Notes: generated by a model not told the origin, from the letters alone. Counted from the first letter of the stretch, positions 33,060-44,756 are shown. The stretch: 64,000 bases of DNA from Budorcas taxicolor (GCF_023091745.1 NC_068913.1:11178001-11242000); one strand, 5' to 3'. Translations and numbers: made by a program.

Positions 33060-33107
33060 ATGGAGGACGAAGAGAGACAGAAGAAGCTGGAGGCTGGCAA
33101 AGCCAAG
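33060..33107 (+). CDS. AKAP9: AKAP9 coding exon 1 (codons 1-16)
   Basis: Codes for MEDEERQKKLEAGKAK, the recognised N-terminus of A-kinase anchoring protein 9 (AKAP450/AKAP350, Yotiao as a splice form). This giant coiled-coil scaffold sits at the centrosome and cis-Golgi, anchors PKA, phosphatases and phosphodiesterase, and helps nucleate microtubules. The ATG has a good initiation context (G at -3, G at +4). The exon ends in AAG at 33107, followed by a GTGCGA donor, phase 0. The LEAGKAK motif continues in exon 2 as LAQFRQRK; a similar N-terminal motif is known in the related pericentrin, so the intron splits a conserved block. The 5' leader probably starts 200-300 bases upstream, within the CpG island. 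Confidence 0.96.
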
Positions 33108-34794
33108 GTGCGAGAGCCGGAGGCCGCCCGGCCTGCGCTGGGAGGCGGTGGCCGGGGAGGGCTGGGAGGGGTCCTGCGAGGCGGAGGCCTCAGCTTGGCA
33201 GCCCCGGCGCGCTGCCTGGGACGGAGGTGCGGCGGCGTCTGCCGTCGCCCTGCCCTCGTCTCCCTTTTCTAGTTGAAAAAGCCTGGTGAGACACTACCTA
33301 GCGGTTATTTCCGTGATGACTGGGTGGTGTGGCTCCTTTCTCGTGAATGCCCAAATAAAACCTCTCCTTTTTACTGTATAAGCTGATACAGCTTGCTTCT
33401 GAATCTCCAACCCTTGACTTGTTTTGAGGGAGTTTTCTGGGTTGTGCAGACATTGTGCTTTTCAGGGTGGGGATTTGGGGCTCTTCTTTATTCGGGTGGG
33501 GATTTGTACGCTCATCATCGGCTTGGCTTTCTTAGGTGGCACGCTGGCACTCTTGAGTGTGTGATTGGCCTGTGACAGCTGCCTCAGTCGTGGCTTGAGT
33601 GTGCCACAAGTGCCAGCTGTGAACTTCGCTGTAGGGGCGTTTTTAGAAGCATGGCTTTGTATGTTTGTGTTTGGAGGTCTTTGTCACGGCATGCGCCCTG
33701 TATTGTGTGGAATGTTACCGCAGTCTGTGAATGGAACTTATGGGGACGAAAGGGTCCATATTCCTAGCATCACCTATAGAATTCTTGCTTTCTTGTCGAG
33801 TCCCTATCTTGTATGTGTGTATGAAAAAGACTGTAAAGGAAACAATGGAAAAGGTTTTATTATTCACTGGGTTTCATGAACAATTTGACATAGACGAAAT
33901 ATAAATTAAATAGAAATAGAATATTAATATTAAATATTAATACTATTAAAAGAAATAGAAGTTAAAATTACTTGCTTGAGCATATTTTTTGACTGGCCCA
34001 AAGGACTGGCCAAAAGGACCCCTTCCTCCCTATGATGAAATTACAGTTTACTGTATATTGTTTTATTAGAGATGATTGTTCACAGTCATACTTGCATCTC
34101 AGTTAAATTATAAATAGTTTAACTGTTTCTTTTCCTCTCTGTCTTCTCCCTCCAAATAAGCAAAACGAGACTGGGTCTGATTTCAGTAATCACTGAAGAA
34201 CCACACTGCAAAGATACAATTGTAGATGCTGAACCTAAGTTTCTTCATTTAATATAAATGTATAAACTATCTCTGTATTATCTAAGGTCGAACCTTAAGT
34301 GTTTGTATCAGGTAGATTGTTATTAGGGTCTATACACAGGGAAAGGAAATCAAGGCATCTTTAAGATCTCACGTTGCTTACATTTCTGCAGTCTTGAGGA
34401 TCTGAGCACAATCTCTGAATCCAAGAAAGTGGAGGAAAAGTGTGCACCTCCTTCCAGAAGCATTGACGTTGTAGTTCGACGTTTTGTTTGTTTGCTTGTT
34501 ACCTCAGTATTTTTACTACCTGCCTCCTGAAGTATCTCTCCTAAATATATATGAAGCCGTCCAAAAAACATAGTTTACTTTGGACAACACCTCTCATAAC
34601 AGAGGACTTATTTAAATTGCTTTGGTTTGGCAAAAAAAGAATTCTAGTTTCTTTGTGTGTATGTGTGTTTTTTGTCTTTCAAAATTCTGCCTATGGTATA
34701 AAAATCTTATCCTTTTAACATTCACTTTCATTGTGGAAGATTATCTTCTAGAATTGAGCTGAATTTTTCTAGTCAGAAAAGAATTCAAGACATG

Positions 34795-35010
34795 TAAGGC
34801 AATATGTGTTTGCTGGAGCATTGGCACCAAAATATAAAAACACTGGGCAACCTTCAAAGACAATGTTAGGAGAATCACTTTCTAAACTATATTATTTAAG
34901 CATGATAGAATATTTTTCAGCCATTAAGGCTACAAAGACTGATAGGAACATGGACAGTAAGAACATGGACATCGAAAATAGTGTATACATTACTTCTTTT
35001 GTATAAATGT
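34795..35010 (+). repeat. Ancient LINE-1/HAL1-like fragment, sense
   Basis: 'ATAGAATATTTTTCAGCCATTAAGGCTACAAAGAC...GGAACATGGACA' followed by 'GTGTATACATTACTTCTTTTGTATAAATG' matches the ORF2 end and 3' region of an old L1 in sense orientation. It explains the 66-codon frame here. Confidence 0.6.
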
Positions 35011-35299
35011 ATGCTTTTATATTAGGACTTAACTTTGGGTTGTGAGTGTAGGGTTGTTACGCAAACCTGTGTCAAACTCCTGTTTTACACCAAGCGCTGT
35101 AAATACAGAGATGGTGACAGTCTGTTTTCTGAAGTTGCTCAAAGTTTAGCAGGACAGATACTGGGTACTAAGTACAGTGAGGGAGGTGGTATTATAGGAT
35201 TTGTGGCGAATTGTGTCATTTGTTAAAATGTGTTAAATGTTGCTGCCTCATTTTTAAGACTATTTTGCAAAGAAGGTTCTTGATACTGATATTTAATGC

Positions 35300-35362
35300 A
35301 GTCTAGCCTGACACCTATCAAATAGTAAGTATGCAGTAAATATTTGCTTAGTGAATGAATGA
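35300..35362 (+). repeat. L2/MIR 3' end, sense
   Basis: 'GCCTGACACCTATCAAATAGTAAGTATGCAGTAAATATTTGCTTAGTGAATGAATGA' is a worn sense L2-type terminal sequence. Confidence 0.6.
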
Positions 35363-35758
35363 GCAGAGTGACTGAGCTGTTAATGTGTGCTGCTTGACTA
35401 GCATATTGTAATTTAATAACAGTAATTCAGAATTCTTGTCATTGGAAGTCTCATTGCTGGCATTAGAGATCACTTAAAACAACCATTTCTAAAACTTTAT
35501 TCAGATACTTGGTTCTCTAAATGTCTTGTTTGTTCATTGAATTTAAATACTGTATTCGCTAATTTAGTTTTACAGACCACAACTTGTAAATTTTCTTCTT
35601 GGTGTTTGGTAAACTATTCATTGAAAAACTTACTTCCTTTCTGTATCTATAAATGATCATTTTTTAGATGACCTGTTGTGAATTCAGTATAGTATACTTT
35701 ATAAAATGTGTTTATACCAACCAAACTTCACAATGATAGAAGAATAAATTTCGTATGT

Positions 35759-35969
35759 GTGCTGTGCTTAGTTGCTCAGTCGTGTCCGACTCTTTGCAAC
35801 CTCACGGACTGTAGCCCACCAGGCTCCTCTGTCCATGGGATTCTCCAGGCAATAATACTGGAGTGGGTTGTCATGCCCTTCTCCAGGTGATCTTCCCAAC
35901 CCAGGGATCAAACCCAGGTCTCCCACATTGCAGGTGGATTCTTTACCGTTTGAGCCACCAGGGAAGCCC
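35759..35969 (-). repeat. Bov-tA SINE, antisense
   Basis: Complete antisense copy, from GCTTAGTTGCTCAGTCGTGTCCGAC to the B-box complement CCCAGGGATCAAACCCAGG and the head complement GAGCCACCAGGGAAGCCC. It sits immediately before an old sense L1 3' end. Confidence 0.94.
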
Positions 35970-35979
35970 AAATTGCCAT

Positions 35980-36265
35980 ATATGTAGCCATCAAAATCAT
36001 TCTGCAGAAACATTCTGATTTGGGAAAATGCCCCCAAATAACACCAGATTGGTAAAAATGTTACCAAAAAAAAGTATATATACAATTTTTATATATGAAG
36101 ACACCTGAAAAAAAATACACCAAGATATAAATAATGGGTATCTCTGGGTGGTGGGTTATAGGCAGTCTTAATTTCCTTTACACTCCTAGTATTTTCCAGA
36201 TTCTCTGCCGTATATTTCCTTTATGACCAGTAAAAATGTTTACATGCCATTTTTGAAAACAGTAA
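35980..36265 (+). repeat. Ancient LINE-1/HAL1-like 3' end, sense
   Basis: 'AATACACCAAGATATAAATAATGGGTATCTCTGGGTGGTGGG' and 'CACTCCTAGTATTTTCCAGATTCTCTGCCG...CCTTTATGACCAGTAAAAATG' is the typical 3' end of an old L1 in sense orientation. Confidence 0.62.
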
Positions 36266-38415
36266 AAGCTTATCAAATATAGTATGTTGAAGAGAATGTT
36301 ATATTGTTCGATCATTATACAGAACAGGAAGATGAGCCCCAGGGTAACTAGGCTTCCCAAGGGCCCTGGCATCAGTGTAGTTCTGGAACTACAGTTCTTA
36401 CTCCAGTGCTGTTTCCATTCTGTAGTTGGGATTCTCTATTATTAGACATTTATATATCTCCTTTCTGGTTTTGTAGATCTTACGCTTTTTCTCTGTCGAT
36501 TCTCATTGCCATGAACATGCCTATCTCCATCTCACCTGCCTCCTCCCCTTATTTGCTGTTTTAGATTTCCTGTGAGTAGCTTGAGGGGATGGTTTGTAAC
36601 AACCAAGCACTGATGGAGCCTTGTGAATGCGCTTTATGACTATTTCGTTCCTCTGCTCCTTGTTGGTTTTTTCATTTGCTGTTGGGTCCTCAATTACTTC
36701 CTCAGTACGGAGGTAGTAAGACGCATGACCTGTGGAGACATGAGACATTACTGCATTAAGTAAATATTTTCAGAACCAGGCTAACCTCGTTGCAAGGAGC
36801 TGACAAGGACAGCGCTACACAGGCTGTCCTTGTGTTGATCCAGACTTCTAACTCCACTTGAAGTGACTTCAGTTTTTTCCACGTAAAATTATCTACAATT
36901 TTATGGAAAAGAAAGTGTTGTAATATTAGCTAACAGAATTAGAGGACAGTTGTATATTTAGTATAAAATTACTTCTGCATATTCACAGAATGTATACTTT
37001 TTAACATTCTACTGGCAGAATTCTATAAAACCAAAGTTTTTATTAGCTATTCAGCATTTAATATAATTGACATTGTTGAATAATTATAAAAATTTTTGCC
37101 TGTTGCATTCAGTAAGTAATAATTATATGATTGTTTAATGAGGATTTTCCGTTTGAAAAATAGTGCTAGTTCTATAAAAAAAGGACAGTGCTCTCTGCAA
37201 GTTGTGTATTAGGTTATTGATAATAGGACTCTTCAATTGTTATTTCCACTCTGATAGACGAAGTTAGTCATGGTGTGTAGTTGTTCTTTGCATATTTCAG
37301 ACATTCCCCTCCACCACTAAGAGCATTGTTCTCCATCCCTGTTTCTTTTATACCTTCTAGTTTTTATTCTTATCTGTGACATAGCTTGCTTAGCTTTCAA
37401 AGTAGATACTGCAGTTTGATACCTTCAACATTTACTGTAAGAGTGGTGCATTGTCTGCGATTTAAAAACCAACTCATGACCTTTAGTATTTGTTGGAAGA
37501 AAAAAGCAAAATGTGATTTTTGGTTTGTGAGCTTTAACGAGAGAATATGGAGGAAAGAATGAGCAGAACAGGTTTCTTGAAGTGTGTATTGAAGAGAGGT
37601 TTTGAAGGCTAATCCAGGGACATGGCAGGAACAGGGATAGAGCAGTGATTGGGTAAAAGAGCCTCAAGATCCGACAAAGAGAGACTCAGAAAGGAGGTCT
37701 GTGGTGTCCTGTTAGTGAAACTGAAAGTTGAATAAGCTCATGAAAAAGAGAAAGTGGAAAAGATAGGATCTATCCAGGTGACTGGAATATGACAAGATTA
37801 CAGCAAAAATTATTTTTAAACAAAACACCTCTTATTTTTATATATTAGAAGTTTGTAGTAAGAATTAAACTATGACTGAAGTATTTATCTGTTGTAGGCT
37901 ACTGCTTATTGAACTGTAAGTGAATTTCCTCTAATACAAAAGCTAGAAAAGGTTCTCATGGTAAATTGTTAAATGTTAAATGATGAGGAACGTTTTTTAT
38001 ATCTCTGTTCAGTTCTACTGAAATTGAAATTGGATATCTTATTTCATTTGTTAGCATCTCTTTAAAAACTTTAATTTGGAAAGCTTCAGAATGTTTCAAA
38101 GTTTATTTATAAGCTTATAAAAGGGCTGTTTTGCATTTGGAGCTTCTGTATTTATATGCTATTTGTCGTACAAAAAAAGACATTTGCTTATTTGTTCAAC
38201 CAACATTTTTGAACGCCTACAGCTGCAGCTATGGACTTTTACTTGTCAAGCACTTATTTAAATTGTGATGAATTCTGTGCCTTATTGTCTGCGGGAAAAA
38301 TCCTGTCACAGTCCATGACTCTCAACAGGTGTTTTGAAGAAAAAATGTGTTAATGATTGAAAGCTTTTGAGTTCTTCTGGTGCTAGATCTAAGAAGCTAT
38401 TATTTTTCTTTTTTT
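36266..38415. other. Intron 1 sequence, nothing recognised
   Basis: About 2.1 kb without exon-like coding sequence, RNA gene or nameable repeat. The 75-80 codon reverse-strand frames at 36521-36748 and 37425-37667 have no domain and are probably chance. Confidence 0.5.
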
Positions 38416-39945
38416 TTTAACTTGAGGTGGAAGTCATGTAAAAATTAACCATCTTAAAACACTACAGAGGCGTTTAGTACATACACAGCATTGTGCAGCT
38501 ACAACTTACGTCTAGTTCCAACACATTTTTATCGTCCCAGAATAAAGCCCTCTATCCAGTAAGAAGATACCCTTCGCTCCCTTCTCCCCCGCCTCCAGCG
38601 GCTGCCGGTCTGCTTTCTGTTTCAGCAAGTCTACCTGTTCCAGGTGCCTCATGTAGATGTGACCGTACGATTTGACCCCTGGCGCCTTTTGTCACTTGGT
38701 GTGTTTTCACTGTGCTTCAGTATTTATATGTCAGTTTTTCATTTCCTTTTATGGCGAAATAATATTCTGTTGTAGGTACATACCACACTTTGTTTGTTTA
38801 TTCATTGATGGGCATTTAAGTTGTTTCTACCTTTTGGCTATTGTGAATGGTGCTCCTGTGAACATTCATATATAGTATTTGAGTACCAGTTTTCATTTCC
38901 CTTGAGTATATACCTCAGCTCGGTTCAGTCGCTCAGTCGTGTCTGACTCTTTGCGACCCCATGAATTGCAGGACGCCAGGCCTCCCTGTCCATCACCAAC
39001 TCCTGGAGTTCACCCAAACTCATGTCCATCGAGTCGGTGATGCCATCCAGCCATCTCATCCTCTGTCGTCCACTTCTCCTCCTGCCCCCAATCCCTCCCA
39101 GCATCAGGGACTTTTCCAGTGAGTCAGCTCTTCACATGAGGTGGCCAAAGTATTAGAGTTTCAGTTTCAACATCAGTCCTTCCAATGAACACCCAGGACT
39201 GATTTCCTTTAGGATGGACTGATTGGATCTCCTTGCAGTCCAGGGGACTCTCAAGAGTCTTCTCCAACACCACAGTTCGAAAGCATTAATTCTTAGGCGC
39301 TCAGCTTTCTTCACAGTCCAACTCTCACATCCATACATGACCACTGGAAAAACCATAACCTTGACTAGATGGACCTTGGTTGGCAAAGTAATGTCTCTGC
39401 TTTTCAATATACTATCTAGGTTGGTCATAACTTTCCTTCCAAGAAGTAAGCGACTTTTAATTTCGTGGCTGCAGTCACCATCTGCAGTGATTTTAGAGCC
39501 CAGAAAAATAAGGTCAGCCACTGTTTCCACTGTTTCCCCATCTATTTCCCATGAAGTGATGGGACCAGATGCCATGATCTTAGTTTTCTAAATGTTGAGC
39601 TTTAAGAGTAGAATTTCTGAATCATATGGTAATTCTGTGTTTTTGACAAACCACCCAACTTGTTCCAGAGTGGCTATACCCATTCCCAACAGCAGTGTAT
39701 GAGAGTTCTGATTTCTCCATATCTTCACCAACACTTATTGTTTTCTAGTTTTTAAAAATTACAGCTATTCGATTGGGTGGGAAGCAGTATCTCATTTTGC
39801 TTTTGCTTTTTAATTTCCTAGTGACTAAGAATGTTGAACCTCTTTTCATGTGCTTATTGCCCATTTGTCTGTCTTCTTTGACGTGTCTGTGCATGTCCTT
39901 TGCCCATTTTTTAATAGGACTGTTACCAACTTCGTTTGCATAATA
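38416..39945 (-). repeat. LINE-1 (L1M-like), antisense, split by BovB
   Basis: Left part, 38416-38917, runs from 'GGAAGTCATGTAAAAATTAACCATC' through 'CATTGATGGGCATTTAAGTTG' to 'CCTTGAGTATATACCT'. The right part, 39607-39945, resumes at 'AGTAGAATTTCTGAATCATATGGTAATTC' and runs to 'GTCCTTTGCCCATTTTTTAATAGG'. This is the unbroken order of an antisense L1 3' UTR/ORF2 end once the BovB is removed. Confidence 0.82.
38918..39606 (-). mobile_element. BovB LINE 3' fragment inserted in L1
   Basis: Antisense BovB of about 690 bases from its tail (CTCGGTTCAGTCGCTCAG) to 'GTTTTCTAAATGTTGAGCTTTAAG'. The reverse-strand frame is open for 140 codons (39153-39575), covering the region after the RT catalytic box, so this copy is little decayed. 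No long TSD is visible, but the flanking L1 continues directly. Confidence 0.95.
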
Positions 39946-41299
39946 TTACTGTTACATATATGTTTTTATATACTGAGAGGGCGAAAGAGTGAGAAACATG
40001 CGCTCGGGCAGGTGATAGAGACAGAGAGAGATGCACATCTTCAGTAGGATTATCTTCCATCTTTTTTTTTTAGGCCTTCTGCTCTCTGCCAAAGTTTAAA
40101 CTGGTCCTTCCTTTCCGTTCTCAGTTTGACTAGAGCATGGTGCTCAGGTCTGAGTTCTGTGTGGGCCAGTGAGTCCTCTCGTTCTATGGGCTGCTGTTTA
40201 ACAAGCGCATGCAGTTGGCCCAGGGGGCACTTGTTGGGTTTCTGGCTTGATTATTACCGATCCTTTTTCACCGTGGGAGAAAATAACCTCATCTTCCTTA
40301 GTAGCAAAAGACCCTGCCATTTGCATATGTGACCACAACAGACCTGTACAGGTATTTTACTAGCGTAAGACATTTCTGTTATCACAGTGACTCCCCTTTT
40401 ACTTGTAGAGTTTTTGTGGCCGTGGTCACCAAAATGTCACTTAGGATACTTAAAGCTCATTTAGGTGTGTTGCATGAAGCTGTGGTGGATTTGCCCATGG
40501 ATTTAGTGCTATTCAAAAACTTAGAATTGTTCCAGAAGTGATTTTGCCTAGGTTGTTTATTTAAATCTATAGATTGTTTTGTACCATGAAAAATTCCTTT
40601 ATCCCCTTTGTTCATCAACAGTGTGCTGTTTGTTTTCCGTTGCCACCAGGGTTATGATTCTTACTGTGGTTTGCTATTCACTGAGATTCTTATGTGGTAT
40701 AAAAGTTTCTCTGTGAGTCTAACTTTTTTTTTTCCTTTTAAGAAATCATTTCTTAAAGCCCCTGCAGTCAGTTCTTTTAAGAGATCATTTATCAAACCCC
40801 CAAATTATTATTTTTTTTACTAATAAGAACTATATTAAACTTTGATATTCAAAATCCTCATCTATAAAGATTTGAATTTATAAATTGTGTTAATTGAATT
40901 AGGTTCTCCAGTTACAGAGCTTTGAACAACTAACTGGGTATAAGGTCAAGAATCTCTTTCCTTCTTGATATTGAGCACACAGAATTTGTAAACAAAATTC
41001 CTTGTTTACTAAGAATCATTCATTGTGGACTCTGATTAGACAGTCGTTATTCCTCAGGGCTCTCACTTTTTCAAGTTGATATTGCCTTACTGTTTCCCCA
41101 GGGAAAATAGGGACAGGGACCAATTATAACTAAAAATATCTGCTGGGAATTTATAGGTTTGGGCTGGAAGTTACAGAAACCTTTCAAAGATAACTTAAAC
41201 ATTGAGTATATTTTAATGTAAAACTATCTATTTTTACCAAACTGATACTTAATTTTTAATTTATATAAATTCCTCTCCTAATGAAAATATTAGAGCTCT
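39946..41299. other. Intron 1 sequence, no exon
   Basis: Includes an AG-rich stretch (GAGAGGGCGAAAGAG...AGACAGAGAGAGA, about 39975-40030). No exon, RNA gene or repeat recognised. Confidence 0.45.
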
Positions 41300-41931
41300 T
41301 ATTTAATGGAAATAAAAAGAAACAAATAAATAGGATCTACTTAAACTCAAAAGGTTTTGTACAGTAAAGGAAATAAACAAATAAACAAAAAAACAACCCA
41401 CAGATTGGGAGAAAATATTTGCAAATGATGTGACTGACAAGGGATTAGTCTCCAGAATTTACAAACAGCTCATGATGCTTGAGTGAGTGAGTGAAAGTCA
41501 CTCAGTTGTATCTGACTCTTTGCGACCCCATGGACTATACAGTCCATGGAGTTCTCCAGGCCAGAATAGTTGAGTGGGTAGCCATTCCCTTCTCCAGGGA
41601 ATCTTCCCAACCCTGGGGTCGAACTCCAGTCTCCCACGTTGCAGATGAATTCTTTACCAGCTGAGCCACCGTGGAAGCCCTCATGATGCTTAATAGCCCC
41701 AAAACAAACAACCCAATCAACAAATGGGTGGAAGACCTAAATAGACTTTTCTCCAAAGAAGACATACAGATGGCCAAGAGATACATCAAAAGATGTTCAG
41801 GGTCACTGATTATCAGAGAAATGTAAATCAAACTACAGTGAGATATCATCTCACACCAGCCAGAATGGTGGTCATAAAAAATCCACAAACAATAAATGCT
41901 GGAGAGGGTGTGAAGAGAAAAGGGCCCTCCG
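41300..41931 (+). mobile_element. LINE-1 ORF2 end, sense, 3' end replaced by BovB
   Basis: Sense L1 ORF2: 'GGGAGAAAATATTTGCAAATGATG', 'AAGGGATTAGTCTCCAGAATTTACAAACAGC', then after the nested Bov-tA 'CCAAAGAAGACATACAGATGGCC', 'CTCACACCAGCCAGAATGG' and 'AATAAATGCTGGAGAGGGTGTG'. It stops at AAAGGGCCCTCC, where a truncated BovB begins. The remaining L1 3' UTR is not found on the far side. Confidence 0.85.
41481..41680 (-). repeat. Bov-tA SINE in L1, with 11-bp TSD
   Basis: Exact duplication TCATGATGCTT at 41470-41480 and 41681-41691. The antisense SINE starts (GAGT)n and ends GAGCCACCGTGGAAGCCC. Confidence 0.96.
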
Positions 41932-42402
41932 GAGACATTACTTTGCCAACAAAGGTCCGTCTAGTCAAGGCTATGGTTTTTCCTGTGGTCATGTATGGAT
42001 GTGAGAGTTGGACTGTGAAGAAGGCTGAGCGCCGAAGAATTGATGCTTTTGAACCGTGGTGTTGGAGAAGACTCTTGAGAGTCCCTTGGACTGCAAGGAG
42101 ATCCATCCAGTCCATCCTAAAGGAGATCAGTCCTGGGTGTTCATTGGAAGGACTGATGTTGAAGCTGAAAGTCCACCTGATGTGAAGAGCTGACTTTTGA
42201 AAAAACCCTGATGCTGGGAAAGATTCAAGGTGGGAGGAGAAGGGAACGACAGAGGATGAGATGGTTGGATGACATCACCGACTCAATGGACATGAGTTTG
42301 AGTACAGCTCTGGGAGTTCGTGATGGACAGGGAGGCCTGATGTGCTGCAGTCCATGGGGTTGTGAATAGCTGGACACGAGTGAGCAACTGAACTGAACTG
42401 AA
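41932..42402 (+). mobile_element. BovB LINE 3' fragment, sense
   Basis: About 470 bases from GAGACATTACTTTGCCAAC to the (CTGAA)n tail. It has a deletion of about 13 bases at 42172 compared with other copies (the CTCCAATACTTTGG block is missing) and other small indels that break the frame. Confidence 0.93.
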
Positions 42403-42689
42403 GTATCCGCAGAGAACACTGAGATGCAAACTATTTACAAAGCTAGGAGATGGTGATGTCTGAAACTAAGGGAAGCATGTCAATAAGGAGTGGCCGCTTG
42501 TAAAAAATGAGAAACCAAGTGTGATGAAGACTTGAAAAGTGACCTTTACCTCTAGCAATAGTTGGTCAGAAAGGGATATGAGTAATTCAGGTTATTGTGA
42601 GATGGGGAATGAATGTGAATCAGGAAACCATGGTGAATGTTACCTACTTTTTCAAAGTTTTTTTTCTTTTTTTTTGTAAAAAGCATTGT

Positions 42690-42932
42690 AATACTAGTGG
42701 CTATGAGCTTGGACTAGACCAGACAGTCTGGAATCAAATCTTGGCTCTGCAGTTTTTTATCTTAGTGACTGTATGCAGGTTACTTAACCTCTCAGTACTG
42801 CTGTTTCCCATCTGGAAAATAAGAGCAGTGATATCATCTGCGTTGGGGTTGTTGTGAGGATTCAGCTTATACATATAAAGCTCTTAGAACATTGTCCAAT
42901 TACAAGAAGTTTACAGGAAGTATTAGCCATCG
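42690..42932 (+). repeat. MIR SINE, nearly full length
   Basis: Contains 'GAATCAAATCTTGGCTCTGC', 'GCAGGTTACTTAACCTCTCAG', 'CATCTGGAAAATAAGAGCAG' and 'GTTGTTGTGAGGATTCAGC...GCTCTTAGAACATTGTCC'. This is the complete MIR order in sense orientation, good preservation for so old a SINE. Confidence 0.85.
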
Positions 42933-43200
42933 TCAATATCATCATTCTCATGCTGGAGCATAGAGGCTTGAACTGTACAGCAGAAAATTAGATGGGAGAA
43001 GTAGTCTGGGACCACACAATGAGGCGTCATATAAGTCAGCTGACAGAGTGTGGAGCTTACCCTAAAAGTAGCCAAAAACTGTGAAAGAATGTGTATGTCA
43101 CATGTTTAAGCTCTGAAGAGGTTATTCATTTGCAGAAAATATTATATGCCGTGTTCAGGTTGGTATGCTGCCACCAGGCGGCAAGTGTCTGTTATTGCTG

Positions 43201-43348
43201 TACAGGTGAAGCAGTAAAGTGCACACACAGATGGAGCAGTGAAACCATGCATGCGTGTGTGTGTACAGGTGAAGCAGTAAAGTGTACACACACAGATGGA
43301 GCAGTGAAACCATGCATGCGTGTGTGTGTACAGGTGAAGCAGTAAACT
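43201..43348. repeat. 63-65 bp tandem repeat, 2.3 copies
   Basis: Units start TACAGGTGAAGCAGTAAA at 43201, 43264 and 43329 (periods 63 and 65; the third is partial). Each carries GATGGAGCAGTGAAACCATG and a (CATGCATGCG)(TG)n junction. Near-identical units indicate recent duplication. Confidence 0.95.
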
Positions 43349-43761
43349 GTGTGTGTTTTAATATGAAATATTAATTGATCCAAATAGCCAAATGTAAGCA
43401 CCCTAATTCTAGCAGGGCACTTTGTTCCCCAAAACTGATCAGTTATATGAAGAAGAGAAAAAGAGGGTAATTGAAAAGGTAGAAAGATTTCAAAGGAAGC
43501 TAACAGAAGTATAGTTGGGCCTCATGTGAAACTGAAAAGCCATTTGGAATCAGTGCATTCTGTCATACCTTATTTCACCCTCATAATATCTGACACCCTT
43601 CTCTTTGCAAATCAACTTCCTCTCCTTGTACCTCAGTTTGTACAAGATGAAAAATTACAGGATGAATTCCCAGATCTGTTCTATTCAGTGGAATTGTTTT
43701 CCACGATGGACACTTAAAAGAAGAGGAAAAGAAAAATTATTTCTATAGTGTAACCAGATCA

Positions 43762-44702
43762 TGGAGCAACAGACTGGTTCCAAATAGGAAAAGGAGTACA
43801 TCAAGGTTGTATATTGTCACCCTGTTTATATAACTTATATGCAGAGTACATCATGAGAAACGCTGGGCTGGAGGAAGCACAAGCTGGAATCAAGATTGCC
43901 AGGAGAAATATCAATAAGCTCAGATATGCACATGACACCACCCTTATGGCAGAAAGTGAAGAAGAACTAGAGAGCCTCTTGATGACAGTGAAAGAGGAGA
44001 GTGAAAAAGTTGGCTTAAAGGTCAACATTCAGAAAACGAAGATCATGGCATCCGGTCCCAACACTTCATGGCAAATAGATGGGGAAACAGTGGAAACAGT
44101 GTCAGACTTTGTTTTTCTGGGCTCCAGAATCACTGCAGATTGTGATTGCAGCCATGAAATCAAAAGATGCTTACTCCTTGGAAGGAAAGTTATGACCAAC
44201 CTAGACAGCATATTAAAAAGCAGAGACATTACTTTGCCAACAAAGGTCTGTCTAGTCAAGGCTATGGTTTGTCCAGTAGTCGTGTGGATGTGAGAGCTGG
44301 ACTATAAGGAAAGCTGAACGCCAAAGAATTGAAGCTTTTGAACTGTGGTGTTGGAGAAGACTCTTGAGAGTCCCTTGGACTGCAAGGAGATCCAACCAGT
44401 CCATCCTAAAAGAGATCAGTCCTGGGCGTTCATTGGAAGGACTGATGCTAAAGCTCAAACTCCAATACTTTGGCCACCTGATGCAAAGAGCTGACTCATT
44501 TGAAAAGACCTTGATGCTGGGAAAGATTGAGGGCAGGAGGAGAAGGGGACGACAAAAGATGAGATGGTTGGATGGCATCACCGACTTAATGGACATGGGT
44601 TTGGGTGGACTCCGGGAGTTGGTGATGGACAGGGAGGCCTGGCGTGCTACGATTCATGGGGTTGCAAAGAGTCGGACACGACTGAGCGACTGAACTGAAC
44701 TG
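43762..44702 (+). mobile_element. BovB LINE, 5'-truncated, with 10-bp TSD; YAHD box
   Basis: 941 bases flanked by AACCAGATCA (43752-43761 and 44703-44712). Frame open from 43814 for 159 codons through the RT domain. The catalytic YADD reads YAHD (43925-43936), losing the first aspartate. A two-base deletion near 44283 shifts the frame, and the C-terminal region continues in another frame to the normal stop at 44693. It ends with the GACTGAACTGAACTGA tail. Confidence 0.96.
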
Positions 44703-44756
44703 AACCAGATCAGTTCATAGAGTAAGCATCTAGCTTAGCGGTTCCCAGACTTTGCT

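Larger units (their letters stand above)
32450..33270. promoter_or_regulatory. AKAP9: AKAP9 CpG-island promoter
   Basis: The only strongly GC- and CpG-rich block in the window. It covers the first exon of AKAP9. It has no TATA box near the likely start; instead it carries many GGGGCGGGG (Sp1/KLF-type) boxes in a 21-bp tandem array (32645-32753) and an AAGATGGCGGC element at 32848. Both are typical of broadly expressed housekeeping promoters, where YY1-type elements usually sit just downstream of the start. Transcription probably begins between about 32760 and 32850; the exact site is inferred. Long open frames on both strands here (up to 272 and 255 codons) are by-products of the GC content and the 21-base (multiple-of-three) repeat, not genes. 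Confidence 0.88.
42403..43761. other. Intron 1 sequence with MIR and tandem repeat
   Basis: Besides the MIR (42690) and the tandem repeat (43201), no exon or repeat was recognised. Confidence 0.45.

Noticed and set aside
32218..33272. Long open frames on both strands over the CpG island (up to 272 and 255 codons)
   Set aside because: Composition is G/R/A/P-rich on both strands. The 21-base repeat keeps all frames open, and the + frame runs straight through the real AKAP9 start and donor in a different frame.
33565..33879. 104-codon frame just after exon 1
   Set aside because: Cysteine/valine-rich non-domain text in intron sequence, without splice signals joining it to AKAP9 in frame.
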